Below the pieces are notes generated by a model that had not been told where the DNA came from, did no database searches, and was given only the letters and a program-made list of their open reading frames with translations. The translations under genes were made by a program, and so were the position numbers. Shown piece by piece: positions 14,672-25,700 of a stretch of DNA of 64,000 nucleotides. Location: contig NC_018748.1 of assembly GCF_000263195.1 (NCBI RefSeq), forward strand, positions 2,046,001 to 2,110,000. The letters are read 5' to 3'. This DNA comes from Emticicia oligotrophica DSM 17448 (GTDB lineage Bacteria; Bacteroidota; Bacteroidia; Cytophagales; Spirosomataceae). How positions within the stretch are numbered: position 1 is the first letter of the stretch; each line of letters begins with the position of its first letter.

Positions 14672-16159
14672 TTATTCTTCCCAAGCCCAGTCGATGCGAT
14701 GTTTCATATCTTTGATACTCATACCGTTTGACTTGAAGTAACCTCTAATCTCGTCAACTTTGTCGTACTGCTGGTTGGCTTTGTATTCACGATAAAGATT
14801 TAGCATACCGTTCAGCACCGCCTCTGAGTTTTCTGGTTTTTCTTCTTTCAAACCTAAAATTCCTTCAATAAAAAGTACAAAATTATCTTTGAGTGCATTG
14901 AAAGTTTCTTCACCCAAAGCGGCAGGTTGAAGCTGATTCATGTAAATCATGTTTACATACTTCAAGAGATTGAACAACTGAGCAATCGCTACAGCCGTAT
15001 TCAAATCATCATTCATGGCATCGTAGAATGCTGAAATAGATTTTTCGATGTCTTGTTTTTTCTTTTCATCAATAGCTACCTCAACTGCTTCATAATTTAG
15101 CGTCTTTACGATTCTAAGGCCATTTATCATTCTTCGGAAAGCCTTTTGTGAGGCTCTCAGTGCATCATTAGAAAAGTCGAGTGTACTACGATACTGTGAT
15201 TGCAACATAAAGAAGCGAACCGTCATTGGACTATACGGCTGCTCAAGTAGTGGGTGGCTACCAGCAAAAAGCTCCGCTGGCAAGAATGAATTACCCAAAG
15301 ATTTCGACATTTTTTGGCCATTCACTGTAAGCATATTTGAATGCATCCAGTATTTTACAGGGTCTTTGCCCGTAATTCCAACTCCTTGAGCAATTTCGCA
15401 CTCGTGGTGTGGAAACTTGAGGTCCATACCGCCTCCGTGTATATCAAATTGTGCTCCTAAATATTTGGTACTCATACAAGTACATTCTAAATGCCAACCT
15501 GGGAAACCCATTCCCCAAGGGCTCGGCCACTGCATGATATGTTCGGGATTAGCTTTTTTCCAAATAGCAAAATCTAAAGGATTTCGTTTTTCAGCTTGGC
15601 CATCTAATTCACGGGTTTCATTCAAAAGGTCTTCCAAGATTCTTCCCGAAAGTTTTCCGTAATCATTCCCTCCTTGGTTATATTTATTAATATCGAAATA
15701 AACTGAACCATTCGATTCGTAGGCTAAACCTTTGTCGATTAAGGTTTTAACTGCTTCAATTTGTTCAATTAAATGACCCGTAGCAGTTGGTTCGATACTT
15801 GGTGGTAAAAAGTTAAATTTTTCTAAAACATTATGAAAATCATTGGTGTAGCGTTGTACTACCTCCATTGGCTCAAGTTTTTCGAGTTTAGCCATTTTCC
15901 CGATTTTGTCTTCTCCCTCATCTCCATCCCCTACTAAGTGTCCAACATCGGTGATATTTCTGACATAACGCACTTTATAACCCAAGTGCAATAAATAACG
16001 ATAAAGCACATCGAAGGTCATGAATGTACGCACATTACCGAGGTGAACATTGTTGTAAACCGTAGGCCCACAAACATACATACCTACGTGATTGGGTACA
16101 ATTGGTTGGAATTCTTCTTTTTGACGTGTAAGCGTATTGTAAATTTTTAAAACTTGCAT
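14672..16159 (-). CDS. cysS: Cysteinyl-tRNA synthetase
   Basis: This class I synthetase charges tRNA-Cys with cysteine. The HIGH-type motif is HLGN in GPTVYNNVHLGNVRTF (residues ~32-47), with zinc ligand Cys in MYVCGPTVYN. The second zinc cluster includes GWHLECTCMS and the HHECEIAQ stretch, and the KMSKS loop is intact in NGQKMSKSLGNSF. Length 495 aa is normal. It is monocistronic, with a 336-base upstream region lacking recognisable T-box structures, as expected outside Firmicutes. Confidence 0.97.
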   Translation of the reverse strand: MQVLKIYNTLTRQKEEFQPIVPNHVGMYVCGPTVYNNVHLGNVRTFMTFDVLYRYLLHLGYKVRYVRNITDVGHLVGDGDEGEDKIGKMAKLEKLEPMEVVQRYTNDFHNVLEKFNFLPPSIEPTATGHLIEQIEAVKTLIDKGLAYESNGSVYFDINKYNQGGNDYGKLSGRILEDLLNETRELDGQAEKRNPLDFAIWKKANPEHIMQWPSPWGMGFPGWHLECTCMSTKYLGAQFDIHGGGMDLKFPHHECEIAQGVGITGKDPVKYWMHSNMLTVNGQKMSKSLGNSFLPAELFAGSHPLLEQPYSPMTVRFFMLQSQYRSTLDFSNDALRASQKAFRRMINGLRIVKTLNYEAVEVAIDEKKKQDIEKSISAFYDAMNDDLNTAVAIAQLFNLLKYVNMIYMNQLQPAALGEETFNALKDNFVLFIEGILGLKEEKPENSEAVLNGMLNLYREYKANQQYDKVDEIRGYFKSNGMSIKDMKHRIDWAWEE

Positions 16160-16495
16160 AGAAACAATGTTGAATGAAAAGTATGATTCGGTGAGTTAAT
16201 AACGTATTTACTCACCAATCTTAGTTATTATCAATGTAAAAAAAGAATATATCTACTATTGTTGGGAGAATAGTTAGCAGCAACAACAACATCGAAAAGT
16301 AGATTTGAAAAGCATTCTTTAGAAGATTTTTTACAAAATTACAGAACGTTTATTAAAACCCACTACACCTAAGGCATTTATTATGTTAAAAAATTGATGA
16401 GCGGGATAAGTTTTGTAAAATGAAAGTATTAGTTGCTTGATTTTTAGAGAATTATGGATTTACTTTAAAAAAATGAAACCCTAATTTTAAAGTTA
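16160..16495. other. Divergent intergenic region, nothing firmly identified
   Basis: This 336-base A+T-rich gap lies between cysS (minus) and the permease gene (plus), so it should hold both promoters. No exact TAnnTTTG match was found at a good distance from either gene. A 23-codon leucine-rich mini-ORF on the minus strand (16221-16292) is noted but not supported as a gene. Confidence 0.4.
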
Positions 16496-17809
16496 ATGAC
16501 AAACACAAACGAACAAAAATTGCAAAAAAGCCTTACACCAACGCTGCTATGGGGTTTAGGTGTTGGATACGTAATTTCAGGAATGTATTTTGGCTGGAAC
16601 CTTGGCCTTGAAAAAGGTGGTACTCTTGGAATGGCAGTAGCTACATTTGTGGTAATTGTGCTTTATGTGACTTTTTCGTTGAGTTATGCCGAATTAGCTT
16701 GTGCCATACCCAAAGCTGGAGGTGCATTTGACTATGCTAATAGAGCTTTGGGGAAAAAATGGGGTTTTGTAGCAGGAATGGCCCAGAATATTGAATTTTT
16801 GTTTGCTCCTCCAGCAATTGCCGTGGGTATTGGGGCATATTTCAATGCGGTTTTTCCACAACTGTCAATTACAGTTGTAGCCATTGGGGCATATTTTTGC
16901 TTTACTTTGCTTAATATTTTAGGTACAAAACTCGCTTCTTCATTCGAACTTATCATTACGATTTTGGCCGTATTGGGCCTAATAATATTTTGGTATTTTA
17001 CATTTCCGTATTTTAAAACCGAAAATCTCTCAATCAAAAATTTGCCGAATGGATGGAGTGGTGCTTTCGCAGCATTACCTTTTGCGATTTGGTTTTTTTT
17101 AGGAATTGAAGGGTTGGCAAATGTAGCGGAAGAATCGAATAACCCGCAGAAAGATATAACTTGGGGATTTAGCTCTGCGATGGCAACTTTGGTAGTTTTA
17201 TGCGTGCTTACATTCATTACTGCCGTTGGTATTGGAGGTTGGGAAACAATCGTTTATAAAGCTGATGGCTTAGCATCAGATTCTCCTTTACCTTTGGGAA
17301 TGAGCAATATCATGAGCGATACGAGTGGAGTTTATCAACTAATTGTTGGCATTGGTACTTGCGGACTTATTGCTTCTTTTCATGGTTTAGTATTGGCCGC
17401 TGGTAGAGCCACTTTCGAATTTGGCAGAGTTGGAAATGCTCCCAAATTTATGGGTAAGGTCAATGAAAAGTTCAAGACACCAGCCAATGCACTTTTATTA
17501 AACATGTTTTTTGGGATTATTGCATTATTGAGCAATTCAACGGCTGATATTATTATTCTTTCGGCCTTTGGTGCTCTGACAATGTATATCTTTTCAATGG
17601 TTTCTCTTTTAGTTTTGCGGAAAAACGAGCCTTCACTCAAACGACCATTCCATGTGCCGTTTTACCCACTTTCACCAATTTTAGCTTTAATTATTGCGGT
17701 TATTGCTTTGGTTGCGATGATTATTTACAATTTTAACCTTTCCCTTATTTTCTTTGGTCTTTTAGGCGGAAGTTTCTTATTGGCCTTGTTAATCAAGAAG
17801 GATTGGTAA
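16496..17809 (+). CDS. APC-superfamily permease, ethanolamine-permease-like
   Basis: This 437-aa membrane protein has about 12 predicted helices and the amino acid-polyamine-organocation fold. The N-terminal LLWGLGVGYVISGMYFGWNL and the helix-1-to-3 region SYAELACAIPKAGGAFDYAN resemble ethanolamine permeases (EutP/Eat type) more than classic amino acid permeases. A conserved FFLGIEGLANVAEESNNP follows near residue 200. No ethanolamine ammonia-lyase genes occur in the window, so the substrate is provisional. It is tail-to-tail with the FG-GAP lipoprotein gene, with only 3 bases between the stop codons and no evident terminator. Confidence 0.82.
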   Translation: MTNTNEQKLQKSLTPTLLWGLGVGYVISGMYFGWNLGLEKGGTLGMAVATFVVIVLYVTFSLSYAELACAIPKAGGAFDYANRALGKKWGFVAGMAQNIEFLFAPPAIAVGIGAYFNAVFPQLSITVVAIGAYFCFTLLNILGTKLASSFELIITILAVLGLIIFWYFTFPYFKTENLSIKNLPNGWSGAFAALPFAIWFFLGIEGLANVAEESNNPQKDITWGFSSAMATLVVLCVLTFITAVGIGGWETIVYKADGLASDSPLPLGMSNIMSDTSGVYQLIVGIGTCGLIASFHGLVLAAGRATFEFGRVGNAPKFMGKVNEKFKTPANALLLNMFFGIIALLSNSTADIIILSAFGALTMYIFSMVSLLVLRKNEPSLKRPFHVPFYPLSPILALIIAVIALVAMIIYNFNLSLIFFGLLGGSFLLALLIKKDW

Positions 17810-17812
17810 AAT

Positions 17813-20800
17813 TTAAAGGTTTTTCTGGTAAATTTTCATCGGAGCATTATTGAGTCCGAATAGTAATTTATTTCCTGCCCAAGCCATATTTTTTACATCA
17901 CCACGTAAATTTAAGCCAGATTTGTGTTGAGGAATATACTCGAAATTGGCTCCACCTTTGTTGATAAATACTTGACCGTGATTAGCATCAATATTTCCGA
18001 TTCTCGCCCTCATTTTGGTATTATTTCCTGCCAGTAATAAGTCAGGAAGTTTATCGCCATTCAGGTCTTTTATACTAATTGTATTAACCATTGAAAACTG
18101 AGCGGCAATTGGCAATTTATTGAAAATGAAGTTTTCGCCTTGATTGATGATAATGCCAGATGATAATTCGAAAATTTTATTCGTAAATGAGTCATTATCG
18201 CCTAAAAACTTCAATACATCAGTAGTCTGGGCTTCAGAATAAGATTGATAATTGGTGTATTGTTTACGTAGATTCGGTACTTGTGTAGCCAATTCGTCTA
18301 AACTATAAGCTGGGTGGCTTTTTCCTTGAATATAATAAGATAAGATGGGGTCAATCTTTCCATTTCCATCGAAGTCTTTTACGGTGAGGGTAAAAGGTTC
18401 GTTTAGAGAGGCTTTATATTGTGTATTTTGCCCCATATTTCCCACAACAATATCTTGGTCGCCATCATTATCTAAATCAGCAGCTTCGATACTTTGCCAG
18501 AAACCATTCGTTCCTGGAATTTCTTGCTTCGTGAATTGCCCTTTCTGATTTTTCAAAATTGTTACAGGCATCCATTCTCCTACAAATACAAGGTCTTTTT
18601 GGCCGTCTTTGTTCACATCAACTGCGGCAGCATCGGTTATCAAACCAAGCTTTGTGAAAATTTCGTTTTGACTTTCTTTAAAAACACCTTTATCGTTGAT
18701 TAGAAGAGCTGAAGGGTTGAAGGCTGGATAGTTTTGAGGAACTACATAACCACTTAGAAATAAATCCAAATCACCGTCATTATCGGCATCAAAAGGCACT
18801 ACTTTACTTTTTGAGTTTCGGAATACAGGCAGACGGTCTTCCGATTTAGAGAAATTTCCTCTACCATCATTCAAATAGAGGCGGTCTTGTAGCAGAAAAT
18901 CATCAACCAAATATTCATAGCCTCCACTTACAACATATAAATCAAGGTCGCCATCATTATCGGCATCGAAGAAAGCAGCATCTGCATCTGTACAAAGTTC
19001 ATCTTGCTTGAATACCATTTGATTAGTTTCACGAAAATTACCCATTTTGTCTTGAATGATAATCTTGCCCTGAGAGCCTTTGCCTCCACCCAGATATACA
19101 TCTTCCAGTTTATCTCCGTTAATGTCTCCTACGGCCAAAGCAGGACCTTGATAAGAGTACATTTGTGGTAGAAGTACTTGGCGAGCAAAGTCGTTGAGAG
19201 GCATTTGTGCGTGGCTGAAAGCTTGGTCTGACACTTGTACAAAAAATGGATTGTCATTTTCGAATGGTTGATACTCAATTCCTCTTTGGTAGCTGATGGT
19301 ATGGTTTTTATTGGCAGCTAAGTTGCGAATAACTTGAGTGGTATTATCATTCCATACAATTCGAAGGCTATCAATTTGCTGATTTTTGCCTAAACCAAAA
19401 TGTAAAGGTGCTGCAATACTACTCTGAAAACCATGCAGGCTGCTTACTTCTTGATATTGTTTTAAGCCACCTGAATAGGCATATATTTTTGTTCCTTCAA
19501 GGCTTTTGTTGGCATTTTTAAGCGAAAGTTCCACGTAGTTTTGTGGCTCATTTTCTTGCTGTAAGTTTTTATAAATGCTTGCTTCTGCATTTACGTTATT
19601 GACAATCAGTTCGAGGTCTCCATCATTATCTAAATCGGCATAAATCGCACCGTTTGAGTTAATTGGTAATTCAATTCCCCATTCTTTAGTTAAATTAGAA
19701 AAAGTAAGGTCGCCATTATTCTTAAATATATAATTTGAATTGAGAGTTGCGGGCATTTGCTTGATGATTTCCAAGAGCGTTACTTCGCCACTATTTTTCT
19801 TATCGGCGTAGTATTTCATGAAATCCATATTGGTATAATCACGGAGATAACCATTCGTCACGAATAAATCTTTATATCCATCATTATCATAATCGGCAAA
19901 AAGAGCTGCCCAACTCCAGTCGGTATTTGAAATACCCGCTACTTGCCCTATTTCACTAAAAGTACCATCACCATTATTCAAGTGAAGCATATTTCTCATG
20001 GTTTCTGGGTGAAAACCATTTTTAAGCATAGAAAGATAAGCTTCATAATTATCAGGTCCGAAAAGCAATTTCTGACGTTTATTATCTTCAGGAAGCATAT
20101 CAAGCGTGATAATATCGGGAAGCAAGTCATTATTAAAATCAGCAATATCATTGCCCATTGAAAAATAACTTGTGTGGTCGGTCATTAGAGCGATATTATC
20201 ACTGAAAGTGCCATTTTTATTGTTGATATAGAGATAGTCAGATTCAATGTAGTCGTTTGAAACATAAATATCTGGCCAATTATCATTATTTAAGTCGGCA
20301 ATATGGAGGCCTAAGCCAAAGCCAATTGGATTACCTTTGATGCCTGCTTCAACCGAAACATCAACAAATTTTCCGTTGTCATTTTTAAGAAGTTTATCGC
20401 CCGCTAAAGAATCCCTCATGGCATGAATGGCCTGCACATCGAAGCGATTAAAATCTTTCACATTATGATTCATGACATAAGCGTCTAAATCGCCATCTTT
20501 GTCATAATCAAAAAATGCAGTTTGTGTGGTATAGCCATCACTGTCGAGTCCATACTCGGCAGCTTTATCAGTAAAAGTTAGATTTTTATTATTGATATAA
20601 AGCTTATTTTTTCGAAGAGAGGGATTGTCAATATTTCCCGAAACCGAAACATAAATGTCATTCCAGCCATCATTATTGATATCAACTACCGAAACACCTG
20701 TTTTCCATTCACCATTATAAGTAATGCCTGCTTTTTCGGTAATATCTTCAAATTTAATTGATTTATCTCCTTTGTTGATATACAGTTTATCGCTCGAAAG

Positions 20801-21055
20801 ATTAGCTGTAAAATAAAGGTCAAGAAGGCCATCATTATTAAAGTCGGCGGCAGCAACACCTCCACCATTATAGAAATACTCATAGTTGAGTACGTTTTGA
20901 GTGTCGTTTTCTTCTACTTTATTAATAAAATCTATGCCTGTTTTTTGAGCACTGAGTTTTTCGAATTTAGTATTTTTTGATGAACACGAAATAATACCCA
21001 ATACGGCAATAGTGGAAAAAGAAACTATCGAAAGAAAAAAATAACGACGTATCAT
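17813..21055 (-). CDS. FG-GAP/VCBS-repeat lipoprotein with ASPIC/UnbV domain
   Basis: This ~1080-aa surface or outer-membrane lipoprotein has a signal peptide from MIRRYFFLSIVSF and a lipobox LGIISC (Cys24). It is built from Ca-binding-type FG-GAP/VCBS repeats with D-x-N-x-D-G-x-x-D-(I/L)-(Y/F) motifs: DFNNDGLLDLYF, DINNDGWNDIYV, DYDKDGDLDAYV, DYDNDGYKDLFV, DLDNDGDLELIV, DADNDGDLDLYV and more. An ASPIC/UnbV module (SSLHGFQSSIAAPLHFGLG) lies at about residues 530-600. Such CRTAC1-like proteins often accompany SusC/SusD pairs in Cytophagales. ATG 21055 was chosen over 21079 for the better signal peptide. A terminator separates it from susD, so it probably has its own promoter. Confidence 0.88.
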   Translation of the reverse strand: MIRRYFFLSIVSFSTIAVLGIISCSSKNTKFEKLSAQKTGIDFINKVEENDTQNVLNYEYFYNGGGVAAADFNNDGLLDLYFTANLSSDKLYINKGDKSIKFEDITEKAGITYNGEWKTGVSVVDINNDGWNDIYVSVSGNIDNPSLRKNKLYINNKNLTFTDKAAEYGLDSDGYTTQTAFFDYDKDGDLDAYVMNHNVKDFNRFDVQAIHAMRDSLAGDKLLKNDNGKFVDVSVEAGIKGNPIGFGLGLHIADLNNDNWPDIYVSNDYIESDYLYINNKNGTFSDNIALMTDHTSYFSMGNDIADFNNDLLPDIITLDMLPEDNKRQKLLFGPDNYEAYLSMLKNGFHPETMRNMLHLNNGDGTFSEIGQVAGISNTDWSWAALFADYDNDGYKDLFVTNGYLRDYTNMDFMKYYADKKNSGEVTLLEIIKQMPATLNSNYIFKNNGDLTFSNLTKEWGIELPINSNGAIYADLDNDGDLELIVNNVNAEASIYKNLQQENEPQNYVELSLKNANKSLEGTKIYAYSGGLKQYQEVSSLHGFQSSIAAPLHFGLGKNQQIDSLRIVWNDNTTQVIRNLAANKNHTISYQRGIEYQPFENDNPFFVQVSDQAFSHAQMPLNDFARQVLLPQMYSYQGPALAVGDINGDKLEDVYLGGGKGSQGKIIIQDKMGNFRETNQMVFKQDELCTDADAAFFDADNDGDLDLYVVSGGYEYLVDDFLLQDRLYLNDGRGNFSKSEDRLPVFRNSKSKVVPFDADNDGDLDLFLSGYVVPQNYPAFNPSALLINDKGVFKESQNEIFTKLGLITDAAAVDVNKDGQKDLVFVGEWMPVTILKNQKGQFTKQEIPGTNGFWQSIEAADLDNDGDQDIVVGNMGQNTQYKASLNEPFTLTVKDFDGNGKIDPILSYYIQGKSHPAYSLDELATQVPNLRKQYTNYQSYSEAQTTDVLKFLGDNDSFTNKIFELSSGIIINQGENFIFNKLPIAAQFSMVNTISIKDLNGDKLPDLLLAGNNTKMRARIGNIDANHGQVFINKGGANFEYIPQHKSGLNLRGDVKNMAWAGNKLLFGLNNAPMKIYQKNL

Positions 21056-21087
21056 GGTTTTGACGTATGAAAAAATCATGGTTTGAT

Positions 21088-21125
21088 GAAAAACAAAAGA
21101 AACGGAGCAAATATAGCTCCGTTTC
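21088..21125 (-). terminator. Terminator after the susD-like gene
   Basis: GAAACGGAGC (21099-21108) and GCTCCGTTTC (21116-21125) form a perfect 10-bp stem with a 7-base loop. On the minus strand a T-rich run follows. It lies 28 bases beyond the SusD stop and closes the SusC-SusD operon. Confidence 0.85.
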
Positions 21126-21152
21126 TATCAACTTTTATATGAAACAAATCTA

Positions 21153-22757
21153 CTATTTATCCCACCATACACGAGCAGTGAATGTATCTCCACCCGAAAT
21201 AGCAGCCACAGCTACTTTATAGTTTTCTGGATTGTACGAAGCTTCTGTTGATTTGTAAGGAATTCTTCTTGGAATTGAACCATTAGAGAATCCGTTTGGA
21301 TAAACAACAGGAGTAAGGGAAGGATATCCCGAACGACGCCAGTTTGACCAGCTTTCTATAAAATTAAATGTGATACCAGTAGCAACCCAAATTTGTTCGT
21401 TGATTTGTTTCAACGAAGCTTCTGTACTGCTTGTATTCAATGGATTTTTAGTTAAATAATCATCCATTGCCGCTACAGCTTTAGCAACTGAAGCATCTCC
21501 AGCAGCAGTACTGTTAAACTGTGCTAAAGAAGCAGCCGCAGCTTTTACACCATTTTTGTAGTGGTCAGCAGCGGTTGTAGCACCTACGTTCCAGCCTTTT
21601 ACTTTTGCCTCAGCTAAAAGCAATTCTGTCTCTGCATAAGTCATGATAAAGTTTACGCCGCTTCTGTCTAAGAAGATAGACGTACGTGGACGTGAATATT
21701 TACCAACACGAGCCACATCTGCACCTGAGCCAGATGCACCAGGGTACTGAGGGTGTTTGGCAATATCAGTAGCACCACCGTTAAGGTCATAACCATTTGG
21801 AAGACCAATTTGAACGCTTTCTGAGTTATCCCCAGCTAAGCTTTGATTAGTGTTGTTGGCATAACCAGCTTGTGCTACCTCAGCAATAGCACTGATACGT
21901 GGGTCAGAAGTTGCTTTCATATAATCGATGAAAGTTTTGCTCCAACGAACCTCACGGTAATCATCAGGTACTCTCAAAGCACCACTTGTGTTGTTTCCGT
22001 TTGTAGCATTATCAGTTAATACTTTTGCATTATCATCAACGCTTGTAAATACGCCACCAGCGTAAGCTTTTTCTGCCCAAGTTTTAGCGGCAGCAGCATC
22101 AACTTTCGAAAGACGCATCGCTAAACGCAACATCAAAGAATATCCGAATTTTTTCCATTTAGCAACATCACCACCATAGATTAAATCTGCCGTTGGTTTT
22201 GTTTTTGCAGTACTAAGGGCAGTGATTGCACCATCAAGCTCTGTAAGCATTGCTGGATAAATGCTCGATTGAGTATCATATTTTGGTGAAGTGATACCTT
22301 CTTTTGCTTTTAATGCTTGTGAGTAAGGTACATCGCCATAACAATCAGTGATACGAGCCAAGCAAAGAACTTTCATGATTGTTCCTACATTGTAAAGGTT
22401 CGACATCTCTGGTTTGTCTTTCACCAAATTCATCATTTCGTAAGATAATGATGCTGCACGGTATGTTTCTTCGTGAACACGTCCTTGATAAGCTACAAAA
22501 CTACCAGAAGCTACGTATTTATCGCCATTGCCATAATACGAGAAGGTAGAAGCTAAAGTTTGCGTCCACATACTTTGGAATAGTAACTGAGAATAACCAG
22601 TGTTACCATACTCAAACTGCGACTGCGATAAAAGATAGTTGGGGTTGAAAACCGCCGCACTTGTCTTGTTTGGGTCAGTATTTATTTCGTCGAACTTATC
22701 AGTACACGAAGTGAAAAATACTGTCAGAATTGTAAATATATATCCGAGTTTTTTCAT
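21153..22757 (-). CDS. SusD/RagB-family nutrient-binding outer-membrane lipoprotein
   Basis: From ATG 22757 the product is 534 aa with lipobox FFTSC (Cys18). The N-terminal DKFDEINTDPNKTSAAVF and the motif CLARITDCYGDVPYSQALK are typical of the SusD-like group that includes SusD_2. These proteins cap the SusC beta-barrel and capture ligand at the cell surface. The C-terminal half has the usual helical repeats plus ETELLLAEAKVKGW. The TTG at 22769 is a weaker start. The start codon follows the SusC stop by 14 bases, so the two form one operon. The ligand cannot be inferred, as no polysaccharide hydrolase lies beside the pair. Confidence 0.93.
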   Translation of the reverse strand: MKKLGYIFTILTVFFTSCTDKFDEINTDPNKTSAAVFNPNYLLSQSQFEYGNTGYSQLLFQSMWTQTLASTFSYYGNGDKYVASGSFVAYQGRVHEETYRAASLSYEMMNLVKDKPEMSNLYNVGTIMKVLCLARITDCYGDVPYSQALKAKEGITSPKYDTQSSIYPAMLTELDGAITALSTAKTKPTADLIYGGDVAKWKKFGYSLMLRLAMRLSKVDAAAAKTWAEKAYAGGVFTSVDDNAKVLTDNATNGNNTSGALRVPDDYREVRWSKTFIDYMKATSDPRISAIAEVAQAGYANNTNQSLAGDNSESVQIGLPNGYDLNGGATDIAKHPQYPGASGSGADVARVGKYSRPRTSIFLDRSGVNFIMTYAETELLLAEAKVKGWNVGATTAADHYKNGVKAAAASLAQFNSTAAGDASVAKAVAAMDDYLTKNPLNTSSTEASLKQINEQIWVATGITFNFIESWSNWRRSGYPSLTPVVYPNGFSNGSIPRRIPYKSTEASYNPENYKVAVAAISGGDTFTARVWWDK

Positions 22758-22771
22758 GAGTAAAGCCAAAA

Positions 22772-25700
22772 TTAGAATTTAACATTTAGGTTCAAACCGT
22801 AAGTACGAGTAGATGGTAAGCTATTACCTTCGATACCTGCGTAGCTAAGAATTGGAGAGAAACCAGCTTCTGGGTCGATGTTTTCTGTACGTTTCAATAA
22901 TGTCAAGAGGTTTCTTGCTACGATTGAAAGTTCAACTCCTTTGATAGGTGTTTTGCCTAAAATCTTAGGATTTAAAGAGTAACCCAAAGTAACCTGACGA
23001 AGCTTAATAAAGCTACCATCCATTACGTTCAATGCTGAAATTCTGCGAGCTAAGTTTTGGTAGTAAGTTTGTGCTGGTACATTTACTGTATTAGTAGCAC
23101 CATCTTTAGTTACACCAGCCGCAACTACACCAGTTTCACGACCATCAAGAGTCATTTGGTGTAAACCACGGAAGATTGTGTAATAATTAGTTGCCGATAA
23201 TACTTTATTTCCAAAACGGTAGTCAATCAAGAAAGCAAGATTGAAGTTTTTGTAGCTGAATTCGTTATTGAAACCACCATATACTTTAGGTAAAACCGAA
23301 CCCATTGGTGTACGTGAAGGAGCTTGCACCGGAATACCTGTCGCATCAATCACTACTCTTCCTTGTGCGTCATAAACAAAGTCATTAGCCATGATTTGTG
23401 GGCCAGGAAGACCTTTAATCAATGCAGTATTAGCGTTTAATGGACGATAAGTGCCTAAACCTAATTGTTGGTCAGCTGTGCCAGAACCATTGATTTCAAC
23501 GATTTTGTTTTTAATCCAAGTGAAGTTAAAAGAGGTTGTCCATCTAAAACCACCTGTTTCAACCGGAACACCAGTAACTAAAGCTTCTAAACCAGAGTTT
23601 TGCGTAGAACCAGTACCAATTTGTTGGTTGCTGAAACCCGTTGCTTCTGATAACGAACCGTTGATAATCTCGTTATGAGTTTTGCGGTTGAAGTAAGCTA
23701 AATCAAATCCTAAGCGATTTTTGTAAAGTTTCAATTCTGTACCAACTTCAAATTCTGAAAGTGTATATGGTTTCAAGAATAAGTTTGGTAATGTACTACT
23801 GAATGAACCAGTTGTGATACCTTGAATAGCACCACCCACGCTATAATATTGTGAGGTGCTATAAGGGTTTGCTGGCTCACCACTCACCACTGCATAAGAT
23901 GCTCTGAATTTACCATAGCTTAATTTCGAAGAATTCAATAATTCGGTGAAATCATAGCTCAAAGAAGCAGATGGTGTGAAGATACCATAATTTCCTTGTG
24001 GTAAAGTAGAGAAGGCATCATAACGACCCGTCGTTGAAAGAATCAATTGGTTTTTATAATTGAAATCTAAAGAGTAGAAGGCCGAATTTGTTTGTTTTTC
24101 GCTATAACCATAGTCACGGTTGAATGACAATACGTTATAAGGGCTATAGAAGAATGGGATTACGAATGGACCACCACCTACGCGTAACATATCGTATTTG
24201 TTTTTACGAGCTGCAGCACCCACAATAGCATCAAGCGAAATGTCTTTTACTAAATTGAAATTTCCGCCTAAAATTGCTTCAGCGTTTAACTCTGTTGTGG
24301 TTGATTTTGATAAATCATCTAAACCACCTTTTTGTCCATTAGAATAAGCAGTACCCGTTGGTGTTACTTTAAAAGTACCATCATTCAATAAGTCATATCC
24401 TAAACGTGCTTGAGCATAGATATTTTTTGTAAGGTCATACTTAGCTGTTAGAGCCGAAAGCATACGCTTACGTTTTACATCATTTCTATAACGATTCACC
24501 ACAAACCAAGGGTTAGTTACGTAAATATCATCGTTATATTGAATCTCGTTGCCATTATCCGTACTAGCGTCATAGCCAGGTGCCAAGACTGATTGGTTAA
24601 CATTCGTAGCCAAGAAGTTGATGTTGTTGGCATTCATTGGGCCATCACTCAACTGTGGCTTGTTTTTGTTGAGTTCATCAACATAATTCACCATTAAGTC
24701 AACTTTTAATTTTTGACCGAATTTTTGAGAACCAGTGAAGTTGAATGTTTTACGGTCAAGGCCACTATTACGAAGAATAGAGTTATTATCAAGATTAGCT
24801 AATGAAAGACGGAAATTACCAGTTTCGTTACCGCTTGCAATGGCCAATGAGTTTGTAATTGATGAGCCTGTACGGTAGAAATTGTTGATATTATTTTTTA
24901 CAGCTGAGTAAGGGTAGCTTTTACCATCAAATTGGATAGTTGAAGCACCATCAAGTTTTTCACCCCAGCTTAGCATACCACTGTTTAATGCACTCACAGT
25001 GTTCGTAGGGCGTTTGCCGTTTAAGCCTTGGCCATAAACATATTGGTAATCAGTGAAGTTGATAGCTTGTTCAGCAACTGTGTTGAGGTTATAATCAACC
25101 GACATTTTACCTTTTTTACCAGATTTTGTGGTAATTAAGATTACACCATTCGCTGCACGTGCACCATAAAGAGCTGATGCAGAAGCACCTTTTAATACCG
25201 ACATACTCTCGATATCATCTGGATTAAGGTTTGAGATACCATCGCCGTTATCTGCACCACCCCATTCTCCGGCACTACCTCTTTGAGTGTTATCAATTGG
25301 CACACCGTTTAATACAATAAGTGGAGAACTCGCCGTAAAACTTGCCATACCTCTCAACAAGATTCTTGCCGAAGAACCTGAGCCACCGTTCGTACCAGAG
25401 ATATTCAAACCCGCTACACGGCCAGCCATTGAGTAGGCAACATTTGTTTCACGAGCTTTAGTCATTTGGTCGCCATTAACGGTTGTTACTGCATAACCAA
25501 CTTTACGAGCTTCTTTTGAGATACCTAAGGCAGTTACCACAACCTCATTCAATGCACCTGCTTCTGGTGTTAAACTTATGTTGATGACACTTGAAGAACC
25601 CACAGTAACATTTGTAGCAGCAAAGCCAATATAGCTAAATGTAAGCACATTCCCTTTAGAAGCTTCGATTGAGTACATTCCTTTGTCATCAGAAATTGTA

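Noticed and set aside
16221-16292. Leucine-rich 23-codon mini-ORF upstream of cysS
   Set aside because: It has no Cys codons, so it is not a cysteine attenuator, and no terminator follows it. Not supported.
16732-17217. 161-codon minus-strand ORF inside the permease gene
   Set aside because: The plus-strand frame has the transporter signature; the antisense frame is an open-frame by-product of codon bias.
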